Part shown: in pieces, positions 5,729 to 5,751 of the stretch
How positions within the stretch are numbered: the first letter of the stretch is position 1
Layout of the letters: each line of letters begins with the position of its first letter
DNA from: Candidatus Methylomirabilota bacterium
GTDB lineage: Bacteria; Methylomirabilota; Methylomirabilia; Methylomirabilales; CSP1-5
Reading direction: 5' to 3'
Assembly: GCA_022615475.1 (NCBI GenBank)
Contig: JAKEGQ010000184.1
Span: 1-5,751, forward strand
DNA length: 5,751 bases
Translations under genes and position numbers: made by a program
The notes under the pieces: generated by a model
What the model saw: only the letters and a program-made list of their open reading frames with translations
Database searches by the model: none
What the model was told of the DNA's origin: nothing

Positions 5729-5751
5729 TCAGCCCTCCGACCACTGGCCCC
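5729..5751 (-). CDS. Paralog D: extreme C-terminus of a fourth PilX-like copy (rest outside window)
   Basis: The complement reads GQWSEG followed by TGA (complement of 5729-5731), the same tail as paralog C (GQWSEG) and close to B (GQWSQG) and A (GQWSQM). The stop stands 57 nt upstream of the start of C, exactly as B and C stand before A and B. Only six full codons plus a stop are visible. The identification rests on the tail, the spacing and the following linker, which together make chance unlikely. Nothing can be said about whether the missing body is intact. Confidence 0.8.

Larger units (their letters stand above)
224..5751 (-). repeat. Tandem array of at least four paralogous pilX-like units
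   Basis: Each unit is one gene plus a 57-nt linker. Start to start, the unit is 1872 bp from C to B and 1800 bp from B to A. Similarity extends along the whole proteins and through the linkers, so the array arose by tandem duplication of a gene together with its linker. Many substitutions and several indels separate the copies, so the duplications are not very recent. The right end of the array lies outside the window. Confidence 0.85.

Overview
The window is GC-rich bacterial DNA. It holds the 3' end of a forward gene at the left edge and, facing it, a tandem family of large paralogous genes on the minus strand that fills the rest and continues off the right edge. The left fragment (1-155, +) reads as the C-terminal helical hairpin of the F1Fo ATP synthase epsilon subunit (atpC), so an atp operon probably ends here. 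The organism is most likely a Gram-negative, type IV pilus-bearing bacterium. Its phylum cannot be fixed from this sequence; NC10/Methylomirabilota, Nitrospirota, Acidobacteriota or a deltaproteobacterial lineage are guesses from general flavour only.

Three complete minus-strand genes follow: A at 224-1999 (591 aa), B at 2057-3799 (580 aa) and C at 3857-5671 (604 aa). The last codons and stop of a fourth copy, D, are visible at 5729-5751. Transcription runs D to C to B to A, right to left. Each protein starts with a PilX-type prepilin signal (short basic leader ending in Gly14, then a hydrophobic helix) and carries a body of about 550 residues. Four cysteines, including a vicinal CC pair, are invariant. 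Each protein ends in a conserved RGQWS-type tail. They look like oversized PilX-like minor pilins or pseudopilins, i.e. membrane-anchored or pilus-incorporated surface proteins; their exact role is unknown.

The three gaps between copies are each exactly 57 nt and align without indels. Each contains a phased run of 7-bp units (consensus near CACTCAG on the + strand) followed by a purine-rich ribosome binding site for the next gene. A fourth, similar tract lies directly after the stop of gene A (187-221). No promoter or terminator is recognisable in any gap, so the array is probably co-transcribed from a promoter beyond the right edge.

The paralogs are clearly diverged, so the array is not an assembly duplication. 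Gene C is nevertheless a patchwork: some segments resemble A and others resemble B, and it shares an uninterrupted 83-bp identity with A. This suggests recombination or gene conversion within the array. The most notable aspect of the window is therefore a recombining tandem array of large PilX-like proteins with a length-variable central segment, joined by a repeat-bearing linker of constant length.
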